A stretch of DNA of 20,369 nt, taken from JBOHCT01 sp050699055 (GTDB lineage: Bacteria > Actinomycetota > Actinomycetes > Streptosporangiales > JBOHCT01). Position 1 is the stretch's first letter; each line of letters begins with the position of its first letter. Below are positions 1 through 7,240 of this stretch, one piece after another. Under the pieces are notes generated by a model. That model saw nothing but the letters and a program-made list of their open reading frames with translations, was not told the DNA's origin and made no database searches. A program made the position numbers and the translations under genes. The stretch lies in assembly GCA_050699055.1 (NCBI GenBank), contig JBOHCT010000057.1:1-20369 (forward strand). The letters run 5' to 3'.

Positions 1-17
1 AACCGAAGCCAGGAGGC

Positions 18-48
18 CCGAAGGGCCGACGCCCGCGAGGTTCACAGA
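18..48 (+). repeat. Dispersed intergenic repeat, copy A
   Basis: This 31-bp unit has the core CGCGAGGTTCAC preceded by GGGCCGACGCC. It matches copy B (2923-2953) at 29 of 31 positions by eye. It lies just upstream of the pncA Shine-Dalgarno in the same orientation as that gene. Its left part overlaps a small hairpin (GGCCC, loop GAA, GGGCC at 15-27). Further copies are at 6289-6319, 9176-9206 (inverted) and, more divergent, 11620-11649. The function is unknown. Confidence 0.8.
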
Positions 49-70
49 CGAAGAGTAAGGAGGCTTTCCC

Positions 71-646
71 ATGACACGCGCTCTCGTCGTCGTCGACGTA
101 CAGAGGGACTTCTGCGAGGGCGGCGCCCTCGACGTCAAGGGCGGCGCCGATGTCGCCGCGGGAATCAGCGCCTACACCGCCGGCCATCGCGGGGAGTACG
201 CCCACATCGTCGTGACCCGCGACTACCACATCGACCCAGGCGACCACTTCGCCGACCAGCCGGACTTCGCCGTCTCCTGGCCCCCGCACTGTGTCGTGGG
301 CACCGGTGGCGAGGATTTCCATCCCGCGCTCGACGCGCGCCCCGCGGCGGTGTTCAGCAAGGGCGAGTACACGCCGGCGTACAGCGGCTTCGAGGCCCGC
401 GCGGACGGTGGTGAGGAGCTGGCCTCCTGGCTGCGCTCCCGCGATGTCGACGCGCTGGACATCGTCGGTATCGCCACCGACCACTGCGTACGCGCCACGG
501 CGGTCGACGCCGCGCGGGAGGGATTCGAGACGCGTGTCCTGCTCGGTCTCACCGCCGGCGTGGCGGCCGCGTCGACGGACGCCGCGCTCGCGGAGATGCG
601 CGAGGCAGGGGTCGCGCTGGAGGGAGAGCCCGTCGTCCGCGCGTAG
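71..646 (+). CDS. pncA: Nicotinamidase (isochorismatase family), PncA
   Basis: The 191-aa protein would hydrolyse nicotinamide to nicotinate and ammonia for NAD salvage in the cytosol. The catalytic triad is visible: Asp9 in VVVDVQRDF, Lys97 in FSKGEY and Cys139 in TDHCVRATA. The metal site reads Asp51, His53, His59 and His73 (TRDYH, GDHF and PPHCV). These positions sit one or two residues from the Mycobacterium tuberculosis PncA equivalents (D8, K96, C138; D49, H51, H57, H71), and length is normal. The ATG at 71 follows AAGGAGG at 57-63. The gene stands alone and converges on the helicase gene at 854-2623. Its TAG stop forms the first bases of an inverted-repeat element. The enzyme would also activate pyrazinamide-type prodrugs (family knowledge). 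Confidence 0.95.
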   Translation: MTRALVVVDVQRDFCEGGALDVKGGADVAAGISAYTAGHRGEYAHIVVTRDYHIDPGDHFADQPDFAVSWPPHCVVGTGGEDFHPALDARPAAVFSKGEYTPAYSGFEARADGGEELASWLRSRDVDALDIVGIATDHCVRATAVDAAREGFETRVLLGLTAGVAAASTDAALAEMREAGVALEGEPVVRA

Positions 647-852
647 TGGCCGCGCAAGTAGGGCGGTGGATCAGGGAGCGGGTCAGCTGAGCGAGCATGG
701 CGAGGCGGAGGAGGGAGTCGCAGTGGGCCTGCGCCGACCGACGACCCCCCGGGGCCCCGCGGAAACGCGGCAGCGTCTTCGTGGGGATGGGGCGAAGCCA
801 GGCGAAGCTCAGCGGCCCGCGAGCCCAGTGGCCCTGCTTGCGCGGTCACTAG
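644..852. repeat. 209-bp element with 21-bp terminal inverted repeats
   Basis: The left end (644-664, TAGTGGCCGCGCAAGTAGGGC minus its last base within the limit: TAGTGGCCGCGCAAGTAGGG) recurs inverted at 852-832 with 2 mismatches in 21. The element exactly fills the gap between the convergent pncA and helicase genes, and its left tip contributes the pncA TAG stop. Near its centre is a small hairpin, CCGCG with loop GAAA and CGCGG (757-770), next to a CCCCCCGGGGCCCC run. No coding frame is convincing. It could be a MITE-like insertion, a bidirectional terminator or a structured RNA. No target-site duplication is obvious. Confidence 0.6.
757..770. terminator. Possible bidirectional terminator hairpin
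   Basis: A 5-bp GC stem, CCGCG/CGCGG, closes a GAAA tetraloop in the middle of the gap between two convergent genes. There is no U-tract on either side, so only a factor-dependent or U-less terminator role is plausible. Confidence 0.3.
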
Positions 853-853
853 C

Positions 854-2623
854 TCAGCGCTGGCGGGTCGCCCAGCGGCGCACCGTGTCGACGCGAGCGC
901 GCAGCTGCGCGGCGCTGGCCTGTGCGACCGGCGGACCTCCACAGGCGCGGCGCAGTTCGTTGTGGATCGCGCCGTGCGGCTCACCCGTGCGGTGGTGCCA
1001 GGCCGCGACGAGCCGCTGCAGCTCCTTACGTAGCTCGGCTCGCGCCCGGTAGGTCGTGACGTCCTGCCGCTCGCCCACGGGCTCGCGTGCGGCCTGCCGG
1101 CGTCGCGAGGCGAGGTGTTCGGCCTGTCGCTTACGCAACAGCGCCGTCACCTGATCGGGCTCCAGCAGCCCGGGAAGGCCGAGGTAGTCCTGCTCCTCCG
1201 GGCTTCCGGCGGCCGCGGCCGTGCCGTACTCCCCGCCGTCGTAGAGAACGCGATCGAAGGACGCGGACGTCTCGAGCGCCTCGAAGCTTCCCTGCCCGCC
1301 GTCGTCGGGGGTACTGCGCTCGGCCGGCCGCAGCGGATCGAGCTCACCCTCGCGCGGCGTGCGGGCGAGCACGTGATCGCGCTCGGCCTCGAGCTCGGCC
1401 GCGTGCCGGAGCAGGGTGGGGATGGACGGCAGGAAGATCGAGGCGGTCTCCCCGGACCGCCTCGCCCGCACGAAACGCCCCACGGCCTGGGCGAAGAACA
1501 GCGGGGTACCGATACTCGTGGCGTAGACGCCCACGGCGAGCCGCGGCAGGTCTGCCCCCTCGGACACCATGCGCACGGCGACCATCCATCGTGCCCGGCT
1601 CGCGGCGAACTGCGCGATCCGCTGCGACGCCCGCGGGTCGTCGGAGAGCGCGACCGCCGGTCGCTCACCGCTGACCTGCCGCAGCAGCGCGGCATACGCA
1701 CGGGCGGCGGCATGATCGCTGGCGATGACGAGCCCGCCGGCGTCGGGCACCCTGCGCCGCACCTCGGTCAGCCGGCGGTCCGCGGCGGTGAGCACCTGCC
1801 GGATCCAGTCGCCGCTCGGGTCGAGGGCCGTACGCCACGCCTGCGCCATCTGGTCGTCGGTCAGCGGCTCGCCGAGAGCCGCCGCGATCTCGTCACCCGC
1901 CTTGGTCCGCCACCGCATCTCTCCGGCGTACGAGAGGAAGATGACCGGCCGGACGACGCCTTCGGCCAGAGCGCGCGCGTAGCCGTACGAGTAGTCGGCG
2001 AGGCTGCGCGGCACACCCTCGGCGTCGGGCTCATAGGCGACGAAAGGGATCGGGTTGGTGTCCGAACGGAACGGGGTGCCGGTCAGGCCGAGCCGCCTGG
2101 TGGCTGGCTCGAAGGCCTCGCGGACGGCGTCGCCCCACGACAGGGCGTCGCCCGCGTGGTGGATCTCATCGAGGATGACGAGCGTACGCCGTGTCTCTGT
2201 GCGCCGGCGGTGCAGCATCGGATGGGTGGCTACCTGGGCGTAGGTGACCGCCACGCCGGTGAAGTCGCGGGCCGCCGCACCCTGGGCGTTGCGGAAGTCG
2301 GGGTCCAGACCGATCCCGGCCCGGTGCGCGACCTCCGCCCACTGGCGCTTCAGGTGCTCGGTCGGAGTGACGACCGTGAGAGCGCTGACCGTGCCGTCGG
2401 CGAGCAGCTCGGCGGCGACCCGTAGCGCGTAGGCGGTCTTACCGGACCCGGGCGTCGCGGCCGCCAGGAAGTCACGCGACCCGCGGGCGAAGTAGGTCTC
2501 GAGCGCCTCCTGCTGCCAGGCGCGCAGGGCCTGTGCGGTGCCCTTGGCGGCACGGTCCGGGAAGGCCGGCGGGAGATTCGACACACGGTTCGACACAGGC
2601 CTCGACGCGGGAGATGTGCTCAC
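854..2623 (-). CDS. SF2 DEAD/DEAH-type helicase (partner of DUF3039)
   Basis: The 589-aa superfamily 2 ATPase has motif I ATPGSGKT (residues 56-63), motif II DEIH (152-155), motif III-like TGTP (181-184), and C-terminal motif V/VI with VSEGADLP (about 353-360) and QAVGRFVRAR (379-388). Both RecA-like lobes are present, so it should be an active nucleic-acid-dependent ATPase. The substrate is not evident. The frame runs open to 2731, but I place the start at the GTG at 2623. It overlaps the DUF3039 TGA as GTGA and follows a GGGGGGAG purine run, which implies translational coupling. The acidic, Arg-rich C-terminal third (after about 430) has no motif I recognise. Helicases of this type paired with DUF3039 recur in actinobacteria, so a joint role is inferred. 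The family resembles restriction- and repair-type SF2 enzymes, but no nuclease domain is seen. Confidence 0.88.
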   Translation of the reverse strand: MSTSPASRPVSNRVSNLPPAFPDRAAKGTAQALRAWQQEALETYFARGSRDFLAAATPGSGKTAYALRVAAELLADGTVSALTVVTPTEHLKRQWAEVAHRAGIGLDPDFRNAQGAAARDFTGVAVTYAQVATHPMLHRRRTETRRTLVILDEIHHAGDALSWGDAVREAFEPATRRLGLTGTPFRSDTNPIPFVAYEPDAEGVPRSLADYSYGYARALAEGVVRPVIFLSYAGEMRWRTKAGDEIAAALGEPLTDDQMAQAWRTALDPSGDWIRQVLTAADRRLTEVRRRVPDAGGLVIASDHAAARAYAALLRQVSGERPAVALSDDPRASQRIAQFAASRARWMVAVRMVSEGADLPRLAVGVYATSIGTPLFFAQAVGRFVRARRSGETASIFLPSIPTLLRHAAELEAERDHVLARTPREGELDPLRPAERSTPDDGGQGSFEALETSASFDRVLYDGGEYGTAAAAGSPEEQDYLGLPGLLEPDQVTALLRKRQAEHLASRRRQAAREPVGERQDVTTYRARAELRKELQRLVAAWHHRTGEPHGAIHNELRRACGGPPVAQASAAQLRARVDTVRRWATRQR

Positions 2624-2871
2624 TCCCCCCCGTCGCCCTCGCCCTTGGGCAGCGACTCCCAGATCTCCTTGCACTCGGGGCAGACCGGGTAACGACCGGG
2701 GTCGCGACTGGGCACCCAGACCTTGCCGCACAAGGCGACGATCGGGGTACCGGTCACCGCGGCCTCGGTGATCTCGTTCTTCTTTGCGTAATGCGCGAAC
2801 CGCTCGTGGTCGCCCTCGTCCAGCCGCAGATCGGGCCTGGTCTCGGTGTCGGGAAGCACCTCCGTACTCAC
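2620..2871 (-). CDS. DUF3039 family protein, Cys-rich
   Basis: The 83-aa protein matches the conserved actinobacterial DUF3039 family in length and in its core (HERFAHYAKK, ALCGKVWVPSRDP, YPVCPECKEIWESLP). Cys48, Cys64 and Cys67 (the last two as CPEC), perhaps with His22 or His27, look like a zinc-knuckle ligand set. The acidic, Gly-rich tail GEGDGGE ends in the TGA that overlaps the helicase GTG. The start is the GTG at 2871. A TACACT -10 box lies 7 nt upstream with no Shine-Dalgarno, which points to a leaderless mRNA. The function is unknown; the coupled helicase suggests nucleic-acid binding (inference). Confidence 0.9.
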   Translation of the reverse strand: MSTEVLPDTETRPDLRLDEGDHERFAHYAKKNEITEAAVTGTPIVALCGKVWVPSRDPGRYPVCPECKEIWESLPKGEGDGGE

Positions 2872-2878
2872 GTCAATG

Positions 2879-2884
2879 AGTGTA
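2879..2884 (-). promoter_or_regulatory. -10 box of a likely leaderless promoter for DUF3039
   Basis: TACACT on the minus strand ends 7 nt before the GTG at 2871. That is the spacing at which transcription would begin on the start codon itself. No Shine-Dalgarno lies between them. No good -35 is visible, which is common in actinobacterial promoters. Confidence 0.5.
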
Positions 2885-2922
2885 ACGGCACCCGGCCGCG
2901 CCAGCCTCCTAGAGCGTGCATA

Positions 2923-2953
2923 CCGTAGGGCCGACGCCCGCGAGGTTCACAAA
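2923..2953 (+). repeat. Dispersed intergenic repeat, copy B
   Basis: This is the best reference copy of the 31-bp repeat (CCGTAGGGCCGACGCC, then CGCGAGGTTCACAAA). It matches copy D at 29 of 31 positions. It starts just downstream of the yqgE stop codon and lies between yqgE and DUF3039, antisense to both. Confidence 0.8.
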
Positions 2954-2958
2954 CAAGC

Positions 2959-3552
2959 TCAGTTGAGCGAGGGGTCCTCCGGGAACGTCGCCATGAGCGC
3001 CAGATCCCCTCCCTGCCGCCGAAGCACGCTTCGCCACAGGTCGCGGGGATTGGGAGCGAAGGGATCGTCGGGCTCGGCCGGGACGACATACCACGCGCCC
3101 TGGTGGATCTCGCCCTCCAGCTGGCCTTTTCCCCAACCGGCGTAGCCGGCGAAGACCCGCAGCGAACCAATCTCGGCGGCGAGTACCTCCGGGGGCGCGT
3201 CCAGGTCGACCAACCCAAGACGGTCGATCGGTGCGGCGCCCTCGAGCCGGCGCCAGCCGAGCGGCTCCCCCTCGCCGTGGACGGACGCGAGGCACAGCGC
3301 GTTGTCGAGCGCGACAGGTCCGCCCTGGAAGACGACCTGCGGCCCGGTCGCGAGCCCCGCCCAGGTGGGCAGCACCTTCTCCACGGAGACCTCCGTGGGG
3401 CGGTTCACGACGACGCCCAGGGAACCCTCCGTGGGCTCGTGCTCCACCACGAGCACGACCGCCTTGCGGAAGTTCTGGTCGACGAGCAGCGGCGTCGCGA
3501 CAAGCAGGCAACCCACGTGCAGCGCATCGTCGTCACCGTCCATACGCTCCAT
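2959..3552 (-). CDS. YqgE/AlgH family protein (UPF0301)
   Basis: The 197-aa protein is a full-length YqgE/AlgH. The N-terminal segment GCLLVATPLLVDQNFRKAVV, then GSLGVVVNRP, VFQGGPV and RVFAGYAGWGKGQLEGEI are all family signatures. The biochemical function is not established. AlgH was named as an alginate regulator in Pseudomonas, but most family members have no known regulatory activity. It starts 7 nt downstream of the malic enzyme stop on the same strand, so the two are probably co-transcribed. ATG 3552 is used here; an in-frame ATG at 3543 is an alternative, and neither has a strong Shine-Dalgarno. Repeat copy B follows the stop. Confidence 0.92.
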   Translation of the reverse strand: MERMDGDDDALHVGCLLVATPLLVDQNFRKAVVLVVEHEPTEGSLGVVVNRPTEVSVEKVLPTWAGLATGPQVVFQGGPVALDNALCLASVHGEGEPLGWRRLEGAAPIDRLGLVDLDAPPEVLAAEIGSLRVFAGYAGWGKGQLEGEIHQGAWYVVPAEPDDPFAPNPRDLWRSVLRRQGGDLALMATFPEDPSLN

Positions 3553-3559
3553 GATGCTG

Positions 3560-4957
3560 TCATGGGTTCCGTTCGCCTGCGGCGGTCTCGCGTACGGCGC
3601 CGGCGACGCCCGCTGCCACCTCGGGGTGAAACACCGTCGGAATGATGTAGTTGGGGTTCAGCTCCTCCTCAGTGACCGTCGCGGCCAACGCGTGTGCCGC
3701 GGCGAGGAGCATCCGCGTCGTGACCGTATGGCTCTGGGCGTCGAGGAGCCCACGGAACACCCCGGGGAACGCGAGAACGTTGTTGATCTGGTTGGGCTGG
3801 TCGCTGCGGCCGGTCGCGACGACGGCGGCGTGCGCGCGTGCGGCGTCGGGGGCGACCTCGGGGTCGGGATTGGCGAGCGCGAAAACGATCGGGTCGTCTG
3901 CCATCGTGGCGATGTCGTCTCCGGAGACGATGTCCGGGACGGAGACGCCGATGAAAACGTCCGCTCCCCGTAGCGCGCCCGCCAGGTCGCCGGCGTAGCC
4001 GGCCGCGTTGGTGTGGTCGGCGATCCAGCGCAGCGAGCCGTCGAGGTCGCTCCGGCCGCGGTGGACGGCGCCACGGCCGTCGCAGACGACGACATCCATG
4101 GCGCCGGCGGTGAGCAGCTGCTTGAGCACGGCCGTACCGGCGGCGCCCGCGCCCGACATGGCGATACGCACGTCCTCGAGCTTCTTGCCGACGACCTTGA
4201 GCGCGTTGGTGAGAGCGGCGAGCACGACGATCGCCGTGCCGTGCTGGTCGTCATGGAACACCGGGATGTCGAGCAGCTCCCGCAGCCGGCGCTCGACCTC
4301 GAAGCAGCGAGGCGCGGCGATGTCCTCCAGGTTGACGCCGCCGAAAGCGGGCGCGAGCATCTGGACCGCGCGCACGATCTCGTCGGTGTCCTGGCTGTCG
4401 AGGCAGATCGGCCAGGCGTCGATGCCCGCGAACCGCTTGAACAGCGCCGCCTTGCCCTCCATGACGGGCAGCGCGGCGTACGGCCCGACGTTGCCGAGCC
4501 CGAGCACGGCGGAACCGTCGGTGACGACGGCCACACTGCCACGCTTGACGGTCAGGCGTCGGACGTCTTCCGGGTTCTCGGCGATCGCCTGACAGACACG
4601 GGCCACGCCGGGCGTGTAGGCCATCGACAGCTCATCGCGATTGCGCAGCGGAACCTTCGACCGCATCTCGATCTTGCCGCCGAGATGCATGAGGAACGTA
4701 CGGTCGCTGACCTTGTGGACGCGGGCCTCGTCGACCGCGGCGAGGGCCTCGACGAGCAGCTGCGCGTGCTCGGTGTCGCGGGCCGCGCACGTCACGTCGA
4801 TACGCAGCCGCTCATGGCCGGATGCGGTCACATCGAGGGCGGTCACGACGCCTCCGGTGTGCTCGACCGCCCGCGACAGCTCGCTGACGGCGTCGCCGCG
4901 GGCAGCGACCTCGAGCCGCACGGTGAGGGAGTACGAAACGCTCGGCAGCATGGTCAT
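3560..4957 (-). CDS. NAD(P)-dependent malic enzyme with N-terminal ACT domain
   Basis: The 465-aa protein oxidatively decarboxylates malate to pyruvate, linking the TCA cycle to gluconeogenic and fatty-acid precursors. Residues 1-80 form an ACT-like domain (SYSLTVRLEVAARGDA...), suggesting allosteric control by an amino acid or other small ligand. The catalytic core follows: Tyr114 in AYTPGVARVC, Lys169 in MEGKAALF, metal ligands Glu211-Asp212 (NLEDIAAP) and Asp236-Asp237 (FHDDQHGTA). The Rossmann fold is at GAGAAGTA (269-276), and NPNYIIP lies near the C-terminus. Cofactor preference cannot be settled from sequence alone. The ATG at 4957 has only a weak GGGTGA upstream; ATG 4951 is an in-frame alternative. 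It sits 7 nt before yqgE. The 102-bp leader carries a 9-bp direct repeat. Confidence 0.94.
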   Translation of the reverse strand: MTMLPSVSYSLTVRLEVAARGDAVSELSRAVEHTGGVVTALDVTASGHERLRIDVTCAARDTEHAQLLVEALAAVDEARVHKVSDRTFLMHLGGKIEMRSKVPLRNRDELSMAYTPGVARVCQAIAENPEDVRRLTVKRGSVAVVTDGSAVLGLGNVGPYAALPVMEGKAALFKRFAGIDAWPICLDSQDTDEIVRAVQMLAPAFGGVNLEDIAAPRCFEVERRLRELLDIPVFHDDQHGTAIVVLAALTNALKVVGKKLEDVRIAMSGAGAAGTAVLKQLLTAGAMDVVVCDGRGAVHRGRSDLDGSLRWIADHTNAAGYAGDLAGALRGADVFIGVSVPDIVSGDDIATMADDPIVFALANPDPEVAPDAARAHAAVVATGRSDQPNQINNVLAFPGVFRGLLDAQSHTVTTRMLLAAAHALAATVTEEELNPNYIIPTVFHPEVAAGVAGAVRETAAGERNP

Positions 4958-4975
4958 GCGATGGTCACCCGATCA

Positions 4976-5010
4976 ACACCTCACCTGTCACCTCGAGTCG
5001 CACACCTCAC
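4976..5010 (-). promoter_or_regulatory. Direct repeats upstream of the malic enzyme gene
   Basis: ACACCTCAC occurs at 4976-4984 and again at 5002-5010, 26 bp apart, within the 102-bp gap before the malic enzyme start. Additional TCACC half-sites lie between them. This spacing could serve a regulator bound on one DNA face, but low-complexity CACC bias is an alternative. Confidence 0.3.
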
Positions 5011-5059
5011 GCACCGCGTCTCGTACGGGGATACGCCGTCATCCTCCCACTTCGGTCCG

Positions 5060-5701
5060 CTAGCCCGCGGTCGCTGAGTGGGCACCGGCGGCCGAGACGA
5101 TCAGGTCGACGCACGTCTCGAGCGACAGGGACGTGCTGTCGAGGATGAAATGGTACAGACCCGGCGCGGTCGGGTCGACACGGTAGAAGTGCTTGACATA
5201 GGCCATGCGGGCGCGGTCGGTGTCCTGTTGCTCGCGGCGCGCGACCCCCTCGTCGAGCCCCCGCAGCCGCATCGCCTGAGCCATCCTTCTGTCCTTCGGC
5301 CCGTCGAGACGTACGTGCAGTGTCTGCGGGTGACCGGCGAGGACCAGTGCCCCCGCACGCCCGAGCACGACACCCCCGCCGCGGCGCACGGTGTCCCGGA
5401 TGACGTTCTCGGTCCGGGCCACGAACTCCTCCTCGGGAACGAGGCTTTGCTGCGGAAGATAGGCGTCCATCCCGCCGAGCGTGACGTTGGGCAGGCGAGC
5501 GGCGCCGGCGAGCAGACGGCCGATGCCGTGCTCGGTACGGTCGTCGTGGGCGAGGGCCTCCTCCAGAGGGACGCCGATCTCGGCGGCGACGGTCGTGGGG
5601 ATGGCGCGGTCCACGAAGGGCACGCCGAGCCGCTCGGCGACGGCGGGGCCGATGACACTGCCGCCCGCGCCGTACGCGGCCGACACGGTCACCACCTGCA
5701 T
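5060..5701 (-). CDS. Cytidylate-kinase-like family protein
   Basis: The 213-aa P-loop-kinase-like protein begins MQVVTVSAAYGAGGSVIGPAVAERLGVPFVDR. Its GAGGSVIG loop replaces the classical GxxGxGKS, as is typical of the cytidylate-kinase-like family (AAK-type) rather than canonical Cmk. Later segments include VVLGRAGALVL, LHVRLDGPKDRR and DTDRARMAYVKHFYRVDP, which resemble the CMP-kinase lid and Arg-rich region. The substrate is unknown; CMP is not assured. ATG 5701 is chosen because GGAGAGGAGGTGC lies directly upstream. The frame stays open to 5953 but that extension is Arg/Ser-rich shadow sequence. Transcription is divergent from the MarR gene at 5832. Confidence 0.85.
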   Translation of the reverse strand: MQVVTVSAAYGAGGSVIGPAVAERLGVPFVDRAIPTTVAAEIGVPLEEALAHDDRTEHGIGRLLAGAARLPNVTLGGMDAYLPQQSLVPEEEFVARTENVIRDTVRRGGGVVLGRAGALVLAGHPQTLHVRLDGPKDRRMAQAMRLRGLDEGVARREQQDTDRARMAYVKHFYRVDPTAPGLYHFILDSTSLSLETCVDLIVSAAGAHSATAG

Positions 5702-5740
5702 CGCGCGCACCTCCTCTCCCGGATCCACGCCGGTGCGCCG

Positions 5741-5792
5741 AGTGTAGAGCTTCGCGGGGGGCGTTAACATCGGCGCGAGATAGCTGTACGTG
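5741..5792. promoter_or_regulatory. Overlapping divergent promoters between kinase-like and marR genes
   Basis: On the minus strand, TGTTAA (5769-5764) and TACACT (5746-5741) are 17 bp apart, a fair -35/-10 pair for the kinase-like gene. On the plus strand, TTAACA (5764-5769) and TACGTG (5787-5792) are also 17 bp apart, facing marR. The two -35 boxes share the same six bases around the palindrome GTTAAC. The MarR protein could therefore bind here and control both genes, which is inference. Confidence 0.4.
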
Positions 5793-5831
5793 ACCACTCG
5801 TCTCACTCGGAAGGTCGGGTAAGGATTGGCG

Positions 5832-6275
5832 ATGGACCTTGCTCGTGCCGCCGGTCCCGTTGACGCGGGCCGGCTCCGGCTCGCGATCGGGCGGCTGTCC
5901 CGCCTGATGCGGCGCCACTCCGTCGCGGGTCTCACCCCGACCCAGATCTCCACGCTGGCGAGCGTCGAACGCCGGGGACCGCTGCGACTCGGCGACCTCG
6001 CGGCCTACGAAGGCATCAGCCCGTCGACGCTCAGCCGGCCGGTCGCCGCGCTCGAGGAAGGTGGCTACCTGGAGCGTCGTACCGATCCCGACGACGCGCG
6101 ATCGAGCCTGGTCGCGACGAGCGAGCGGGGACGCGCCCTCCTCACGACCATCAGGGAGGAGACGACCGCCCTGCTCGCGGAGCGCCTCGAGTTGCTCACC
6201 GCCGAGCAGCGCTCCACCCTCGCAGCCGCGCTCCCCGCACTGGAACATCTGGCCGACATCGACCAGTCTCTCTGA
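5832..6275 (+). CDS. MarR family transcriptional regulator
   Basis: The 147-aa winged-helix protein has the MarR order: N-terminal dimer helix (GRLRLAIGRLSRLMRRHS), LTPTQISTLASVERRGPLRLGDLAAYEGISPSTLSRPVAALEEGGYLERR as helix-turn-helix (about residues 35-83), and the wing DPDDARSSLVATSERGRALL. A C-terminal dimerisation helix follows. ATG 5832 is preferred over the TTG at 5826 because TAAGGA ends 6 nt upstream of the ATG. The ligand and targets are unknown. It is divergent from the cytidylate-kinase-like gene with shared promoter bases, so that gene and itself are the likeliest targets. It converges on cnoX. Confidence 0.93.
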   Translation: MDLARAAGPVDAGRLRLAIGRLSRLMRRHSVAGLTPTQISTLASVERRGPLRLGDLAAYEGISPSTLSRPVAALEEGGYLERRTDPDDARSSLVATSERGRALLTTIREETTALLAERLELLTAEQRSTLAAALPALEHLADIDQSL

Positions 6276-6288
6276 GACGGTTGGGGAA

Positions 6289-6319
6289 CTGCGGGGCCGA
6301 CGACCGCGAGGTTCACCAG
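6289..6319 (+). repeat. Dispersed intergenic repeat, copy C
   Basis: The core GGGCCGACG and CGCGAGGTTCAC are conserved, with about 25 of 31 matches to copy B. It fills the 44-bp gap between the convergent marR and cnoX stop codons and abuts the cnoX TAA. Confidence 0.7.
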
Positions 6320-7240
6320 TTAGAACAAGGCGCTGGCGAGAGCCGACCGCGCCCGCTTCACCCTGGGGTCGTCCGGCGGGACGACATCGAACAACCCGAG
6401 CAGGTGGACGCGCGCCGCGTCTCGATCCTCGCCCCCGGTGCGGCGTACGAGGCCGACGAGCCGGTCGAACGCGTCCTCGACTCGGCCGGAGACCATGTCG
6501 AGATCGGCGACGGCACACTGCGCGCGTACGTCGTCGGGGGCCGCGGCGGCGTCTCGTCTCACCGCGCTCTCGTCGAGGGTCGTGGCACGGCGGAGCAGGT
6601 CGGCTTGAGCGAGCCCGGACGTCGCCATGGGGTCGCCCGGTGAGCGGTCGAGGATCCTGCGGTACGCCCCGGCCGCTGCCTCGAAGTCACCGCGGTCCGC
6701 CGCGGCGAGAGCCTCAGCGAGGTCGGGGTCGGAAGGCTCACCCTGCTCCTCCTCGACGGGCTGCTCCCCGCCCGCCTCGGCGCGGGCCTGCCCGACCGCG
6801 TCCATGAGCTGCCCGACCCACTCGCGTACCTGCGCCTCGGGCAACGCGCCCATGAAGCCGTTGACGACCTGACCGTCGACGACGGCGACGACCGTGGGAA
6901 GGCTCTGGACCTGCAGCGCCTGAGCGAGACGCTGGTTGGCGTCGACGTCGACCTTGGCGAGCGTCCAGGCTCCCTGTGCCTCGCCCGCGAGCTTTTCCAG
7001 GATCGGACTGAGTTGCTTACACGGCTCGCACCACGAGGCCCAGAAGTCGATGACGACGGGAACCGACCGCGACCGCTCGACCACATCGGTGTTGAACGAG
7101 TCCTCGGTCGCGTCGATGACCCCTTGCCTACCGCCGCCGCTGGCCTGCTCCGCGCGCCTGGCCTGTTGATCGGCCGCCGCCCTGCGGGCGCCGAGGTCGA
7201 CGGCCCCGTGCAGCGAGAAGTCCGACGAGGGCTCAGTCAT
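6320..7240 (-). CDS. CnoX/YbbN-type thioredoxin-TPR co-chaperone
   Basis: The 306-aa protein has a thioredoxin domain (about 41-150) with WCEPC (Cys71, Cys74) and the cis-Pro at SLPTVV (Pro115). A Glu-rich linker follows, then a helical tetratricopeptide-like region (about 172-300, e.g. AEALAAADRGDFEAAAGAYRRIL). This architecture matches CnoX/YbbN, a holdase that passes clients to DnaK or GroEL. E. coli CnoX lacks the first active-site Cys, whereas this protein keeps both, so it may also be redox-active. ATG 7240 has GGAGG 7 nt upstream. Both the ATG and the Shine-Dalgarno lie inside a tandemly duplicated leader that encodes two coupled upstream ORFs. It is convergent with marR. Confidence 0.92.
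   Translation of the reverse strand: MTEPSSDFSLHGAVDLGARRAAADQQARRAEQASGGGRQGVIDATEDSFNTDVVERSRSVPVVIDFWASWCEPCKQLSPILEKLAGEAQGAWTLAKVDVDANQRLAQALQVQSLPTVVAVVDGQVVNGFMGALPEAQVREWVGQLMDAVGQARAEAGGEQPVEEEQGEPSDPDLAEALAAADRGDFEAAAGAYRRILDRSPGDPMATSGLAQADLLRRATTLDESAVRRDAAAAPDDVRAQCAVADLDMVSGRVEDAFDRLVGLVRRTGGEDRDAARVHLLGLFDVVPPDDPRVKRARSALASALF

Noticed and set aside
1115..2425. 436-codon plus-strand frame opposite the helicase gene
   Set aside because: It is an antisense shadow of a helicase with all motifs intact; the product is low-complexity and has no recognisable domain.
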